From contig NZ_JBAKFF010000001.1 in NCBI RefSeq assembly GCF_040838345.1, positions 558,001 through 622,000 on the forward strand: a stretch of 64,000 bases of DNA. Direction: 5' to 3'. Of this stretch, positions 60,144 through 64,000 are shown in pieces. The notes beneath the pieces were generated by a model, which was not told the origin of the DNA, ran no database searches, and saw only the letters and a program-made list of their open reading frames with translations. The DNA is from Spiribacter sp. 1M189. GTDB lineage: Bacteria; Pseudomonadota; Gammaproteobacteria; Nitrococcales; Nitrococcaceae. A program made the translations under genes and the position numbers. Every line of letters begins with the position of its first letter. The first letter of the stretch is position 1.

Positions 60144-62111
60144 TCAGGCTCCAAAGTATCCGGTTTCGATATGTGAAGTCGCCCTTTCCTCACTGTACTG
60201 TATTGTGATGGCTTTTGAGGTGTTCGTCCTTAGGGCGGCATATAGATCTCCGTTGATCTCTTCGTCCGTGGAAAGTAGCAGGGACTGATGGCTTGCCATG
60301 GGGAAGTAGTTGTCGACGAGAGTTCGCCGGTGCAGGCTATCCAGCCGACCCAGGGGTGTATCGATCACCGTGGGTAAGGCGCTCGTTGAAGCCTTGGCGA
60401 TAGACCACACGAGGCCGACGGCTAGTAACTGGCGCTCGCCGGCGGACAGTCGGTCCGGTGTTATCGGCCCCCCCTCCTGGTCCTTGAGAGTCAGCTCGAG
60501 TGTCCGTGGGTGAATTGTCACGCCCGTAACCAGTCGCTCTTTCCGGTATAAGAGTTTTAAGCTTTCCAATAGAAGGGTTTCTAGTCGATTAATATGCTGA
60601 GCTCTGAGCCGGTCATTAAATTGACTTAATATGGTTTGAGCGGCTTCTCGCTCGGTGAGGATACGCTGTGCTGTTTCATCCGCGAAATCGATCAGGGCCT
60701 TGTCACCCATTAAGTTGCTGATCTTGCCCTCCATCTCCTCAATTTCTCGCTGGACTTTCTCGATTTGCTCTTTTGTGGTCGCGATTTCTACCATTAGGCT
60801 CTCGCGAGAGGCCTTTTTGTCGGCCAGGTCGCGGCTGACGAGTTGCACGTCTTCCGTTTGCGGCAGCCCAGCGAGCGTACGCGTCGCACGTGTCTGTCGT
60901 TCCGTTGCGGCTTCGTGAGCGGCGTGTGCGTCCCTGGCCGCATTTCGAAGCTGATCGAAGTACTCTTGATCATACTTCGCGAGTTCGGAATAGGGTATGC
61001 CGATGGTTACCTCCGCGTTTATGCCTTCAGCCCGTCGGGTTCTGTCAGAGGTAATAAAGTCCTGAATGGCTGCGAGCGTGTCCTCATCGATGCTGATGGA
61101 TTCCAGATAGGCAGTTAGCGCCTCGTCCCTCTCTTGTAGTACATCCAGTATTGCTCCATCGCGTTGCGCCGCTTCCTCTTTGGCGGCCTGTTCTTGGCAG
61201 TCTCTTAGCTGCTGTTCAACCAGCAGCAAGGGTAATCCTCCAGCCGCTAGCTCACGAAGTGCTTGCGATGAGGCCTCGACTGCGGTGTCCGCCGCTTGCT
61301 TCTCCTCTTCGAGCTCAGACTGCCGCTCATATAGATCGCCGCCGATGGATTGGAAGTGAGCGCTGAGCTTGTTGATCTCCTTGCTTACTATATCGAGGTC
61401 CTTTTGAGATACTGCTCGCCGTCTTGTCAGCTGTTCTCGCATCCCCTCTAAGTGGGTGAGTTCCGCTCGGGCCTGATCGATGTCCGCGTTAGCGTTCTTG
61501 TTGCCCGTTGACTTTATACGTCTTTGAGCGACTACATCCAGATCCTTCTTAAGCTGGTTGACAGTATCCAGTCCGAGTAGAGCATCTAATCCGCTGCGTA
61601 TAAGCTCTGATGCATTATTGGGGTCAGCAAAATATTCGATCTTTTCTCCGTCGAAAAAGAACAACTCGGCTAGCCTGGTTGGTATAAACTCGTCGACGTG
61701 TTCATACCAATTTTCAGAGTAAACGGGGTCGAGCTTGCCATCCCTCGTCACTTCAAATTGTTCTTTTATCCCATCACCTGCCTGTCGCCAGGTCCGCATT
61801 ATGCGGATCGTTTCAGGACGGTTTGCAGCATAACGGGTGAATTCGAGTTCGACTGCAGCGCCCTCTGCCGGATCGGAGTAACGATTAATTGCCCTTTTGA
61901 GGAAAGCATCATATCCAAGCGTCCCTCGGTTAGAGCATCGAGCGAATTTGCCGTGCAGGGCCAATTGCAGAGCATCAAGGATGGTAGTCTTGCCGCCGCC
62001 ATTCAGGGCACCAATCAGGACGATTGGTTTGTCTGGCTCTACACTGAGGTCGAGCGTGTGCCGTCCTCTATAGATACCGAAGTTGTGGAGTGTGAGTTCT
62101 TCGAAGTACAT
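60144..62111 (-). CDS. dndD: DNA phosphorothioation ATPase DndD
   Basis: A 655-residue SMC/RecN-like ATPase. It begins MYFEELTLHNFGIYRGRHTL with Walker A GALNGGGKTT (34-43). A long central coiled coil (about residues 200-500) follows. The C-terminal head has LSAGERQLLAVGLVWSIAKAS (signature) and LPTVIDTPLGRLDSLHRRTLV (Walker B/D-loop). It provides ATP-driven DNA opening for sulfur insertion. Length matches DndD (about 660). Confidence 0.94.
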   Translation of the reverse strand: MYFEELTLHNFGIYRGRHTLDLSVEPDKPIVLIGALNGGGKTTILDALQLALHGKFARCSNRGTLGYDAFLKRAINRYSDPAEGAAVELEFTRYAANRPETIRIMRTWRQAGDGIKEQFEVTRDGKLDPVYSENWYEHVDEFIPTRLAELFFFDGEKIEYFADPNNASELIRSGLDALLGLDTVNQLKKDLDVVAQRRIKSTGNKNANADIDQARAELTHLEGMREQLTRRRAVSQKDLDIVSKEINKLSAHFQSIGGDLYERQSELEEEKQAADTAVEASSQALRELAAGGLPLLLVEQQLRDCQEQAAKEEAAQRDGAILDVLQERDEALTAYLESISIDEDTLAAIQDFITSDRTRRAEGINAEVTIGIPYSELAKYDQEYFDQLRNAARDAHAAHEAATERQTRATRTLAGLPQTEDVQLVSRDLADKKASRESLMVEIATTKEQIEKVQREIEEMEGKISNLMGDKALIDFADETAQRILTEREAAQTILSQFNDRLRAQHINRLETLLLESLKLLYRKERLVTGVTIHPRTLELTLKDQEGGPITPDRLSAGERQLLAVGLVWSIAKASTSALPTVIDTPLGRLDSLHRRTLVDNYFPMASHQSLLLSTDEEINGDLYAALRTNTSKAITIQYSEERATSHIETGYFGA

Positions 62112-62119
62112 AAAAGGCT

Positions 62120-63667
62120 CTAAGGCATCTCGTTAACAAGCTCAGAGAAATAATCGGGATGGCTCCCTGCAAGCTGTTCCCGAGCCGAGTCAAGCGCCTC
62201 TTTGCGCCTCAACGCGAAGGCCTCAGCCTCCGCTTCTGTCGTAAATGCGCCGCGCTCCATCGCTTTATCCAGGGCTTTAAAAAGGCCAGAGCGCCGCGCC
62301 ATAGTGCGATGGCGTTCTTCAATGTGTAGAAGCTCGCGGATTAGTTCGAAGCGAAGGCCCTCGGGGTCCTCGTGTTCTGTGCAAACTTCCTTGAGCAGTG
62401 CCAAGGCCTCGGTGGAGAAGGCGGAACCCTCGCCGAGATTTCTGCCAGCGTAAGGTTCGCCTGTCGCTTCCTCGTAAAGGGAAGGTAGCCGGTCCTCAAT
62501 CTCATGTTTCTCGACCACCCAGATCCTGCGGATTTCCTCGAGCTCAGCAAGCGAGATACTCTCAAAGTCTTTCACCATTTCAGGGGCTTCCCCGCGATGT
62601 GCAGCCTCTCGCACTTCCTGTTGGGAGTGCAGCAGGGCCTTCAATAGAGTCTCCCGGTAGTACTGCTTATAAGGTCCGTGCACGAGTCGTCCGTTGTGGA
62701 CCATGAGTGAACCGTTCATCTTGCGGAAGTCTCGATGTTGCCGGTCTTCCTTGGTGTCAAGATATTTGTTCCGGAACTCCATAAGAGGTGTCATCCACTC
62801 CTTCTCGTGGTCGTTCTGGATCATCGCTTCCATTGATTTGTCCTGCTCGACAAGCGTGCAGACATAGCAACCGAAGCGGCTGTCTCCGCAGCTTGGCGTG
62901 CTCGTGTCGACTACCAGGGGGCACTCGCCGTCTTCCGTCGCGCCTTGGTACATCCCAAGCAGGTCTTTGTTGCGGTATCCCCAAGGATTTTTCACCTGCA
63001 TCAGGTACTGCCATACGTCATCGTTCGTCCACTCGCCGATCGGGGTGAATACCCAGCTCCGATCGAGATCTCCGTGGCGGCTGAGCATCTCCCGGGTACT
63101 ACCTTTTTCATACTTCGCCATATTGGCGGCGCGAGCGGCGCTCTCTGCCTTCCTTGTGCCCAAGACAAGGATTGCTTCGCCGTTTGACTCAACGACTTCG
63201 TTGATGAAACGGTTCGACGGGTTAATCTTGAGACGGCTCGTGCACCAACGGAACTTCGGCCTCGGTGCCGGATAGCCGCGGCCAATCAAATTGACCCAGA
63301 AGCTATCACTCGGGTCCGGCGTTAGCCGATGCGCCTGGATCGGCATGCCCTGATCTTCGCTCGCTGTGCGGACTTTGCGCAGCGAGTTCTCCACCCACAT
63401 AGCTACAATCGGGTTTTCAACCAGAGTGTCTGTACTGATGACATGGATCGGTTTTTGGCGTTTTTCGCTGGGAAGCTCGGCGATGGCGTGCCATACCACT
63501 TGAAGGGTGGCCGTCGAGTCCTTGCCACCGCTATAACCGATCACCCATGGGATATCGTCGCTGAGGTAAAGCCCTCGGATCGCTTCGCTGAGCGCGTCGA
63601 TTGAGGTCTGCAATCCGGCTTCAAAGGCCGTCTTGCGGGGAAGTGCAGAGACAGGTTCAGTCGACAT
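62120..63667 (-). CDS. dndC: DNA phosphorothioation protein DndC (PAPS-reductase-like)
   Basis: A 515-residue protein. ATG 63667 (MSTEPVSALP) is preferred; an upstream in-frame start at 63697 would add ten residues inside dndB. The pyrophosphatase loop is SGGKDST (46-52), followed by HVISTDTLVENP. Cysteines in FRWCTSRLKI and CGDSRFGCYVCTLVEQ match the known 4Fe-4S ligands of DndC. It activates DNA with ATP and accepts sulfur from a cysteine desulfurase (DndA or IscS); dndA is not in the window. It overlaps the dndB stop. Confidence 0.95.
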   Translation of the reverse strand: MSTEPVSALPRKTAFEAGLQTSIDALSEAIRGLYLSDDIPWVIGYSGGKDSTATLQVVWHAIAELPSEKRQKPIHVISTDTLVENPIVAMWVENSLRKVRTASEDQGMPIQAHRLTPDPSDSFWVNLIGRGYPAPRPKFRWCTSRLKINPSNRFINEVVESNGEAILVLGTRKAESAARAANMAKYEKGSTREMLSRHGDLDRSWVFTPIGEWTNDDVWQYLMQVKNPWGYRNKDLLGMYQGATEDGECPLVVDTSTPSCGDSRFGCYVCTLVEQDKSMEAMIQNDHEKEWMTPLMEFRNKYLDTKEDRQHRDFRKMNGSLMVHNGRLVHGPYKQYYRETLLKALLHSQQEVREAAHRGEAPEMVKDFESISLAELEEIRRIWVVEKHEIEDRLPSLYEEATGEPYAGRNLGEGSAFSTEALALLKEVCTEHEDPEGLRFELIRELLHIEERHRTMARRSGLFKALDKAMERGAFTTEAEAEAFALRRKEALDSAREQLAGSHPDYFSELVNEMP

Positions 63668-64000
63668 AATCACCTCGCTGGAAAGCGGCTTCGGCACGGG
63701 CTTCCTCCGGGGAAAGGTCGAGCCCGAAGCGGTTCTTAATCAAGTTGGTGGTCAGGGTTACGTTGTGAGACCCCTTCTGGACGCGTCCGCCGATCATGGC
63801 TCTGCCTTCCCAGAGATAGCCATTACTACGGGCCCAGTCGACGTCCTTGAGCGGCTTAAGGCGCTCTCGCCAACCATTGGGGTGCTCAGCCAGCAATTTG
63901 CGGCCCGCGGTCCCAAGTGCCTGTAGGACGATCGAGTGTGAGTGTATGAAGTCCCTTCGGACCTCTCCTGCAGACATCTTCGACTGCCGGACGTAGTGCC
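63657..64000 (-). CDS. dndB: DNA phosphorothioation regulator DndB, partial
   Basis: Only the last 113 codons are inside the window; the gene runs off the right edge. It ends HYVRQSKMSAGEVRRDFIHSHSIVLQALGTAG then ERLKPLKDVDWAR, DVDWARSNGYLWEGRAMIGGRVQKG, and SPEEARAEAAFQRGDYVD, the DGQR/DndB C-terminal pattern. DndB is a negative regulator of phosphorothioation level through binding to the dnd promoter. Its stop overlaps dndC by 11 bases. Confidence 0.9.
   Translation of the reverse strand, partial: HYVRQSKMSAGEVRRDFIHSHSIVLQALGTAGRKLLAEHPNGWRERLKPLKDVDWARSNGYLWEGRAMIGGRVQKGSHNVTLTTNLIKNRFGLDLSPEEARAEAAFQRGDYVD

Overview
The window is GC-rich, densely packed bacterial chromosome that looks gammaproteobacterial. 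Supporting features are a contiguous recC-recB-recD operon, a tandem glycine riboswitch, a phasin gene, TRAP and Aap-type transporters, and short gene spacing. A BCCT carrier for compatible solutes and several acidic exported proteins hint at a halophile, perhaps of the Ectothiorhodospiraceae/Spiribacter kind. That placement is inference from gene content; no rRNA or tRNA gene was seen.

Layout. 0-2.6 kb: left part of a general L-amino-acid ABC transporter (aapM partial, aapQ, aapJ). 2.8-7.0 kb: iron alcohol dehydrogenase and a TRAP transporter whose binding-protein gene lies on the opposite strand to its permease genes. 7.1-10.7 kb: bioY, a metallo-beta-lactamase-fold hydrolase and a propionyl-CoA synthetase. 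10.7-18.5 kb: small metabolic genes, a BCCT carrier, and a D-amino-acid dehydrogenase-like gene behind a tandem glycine riboswitch. 19-29 kb: a WYL regulator and recCBD. 29-31 kb: the bicarbonate transporter pair sbtA/sbtB. 30.7-36.9 kb: a divergent cluster of rubredoxin-rubredoxin reductase fusion, acyl-CoA-dehydrogenase-like flavoprotein, NitT/TauT-type ABC transporter and OsmC protein, best read as a dedicated uptake and oxidation locus, possibly for an organosulfur compound. 37-47 kb: small envelope and housekeeping genes, including a phasin with a clear promoter/operator and terminator, a membrane-anchored JAMM-like protein, copC/copD and gamma-glutamyltransferase. 48-57 kb: an accessory stretch with short hypotheticals, an orphan antitoxin, broken genes (SEC-C, NERD) and a repeated 20-base motif.

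At about 57.1 kb the composition drops sharply (about 40-45% GC in places) and a defence island begins. It holds a GHKL ATPase and a GIY-YIG-like nuclease in one transcription unit, facing tail-to-tail into the DNA phosphorothioation genes dndE, dndD, dndC and dndB; dndB runs off the right edge. The DNA-sulfur modification enzymes are recognisable. The adjoining GHKL plus GIY-YIG pair is the strongest candidate here for an undescribed system, possibly a phosphorothioation-linked effector or a separate two-gene defence module.
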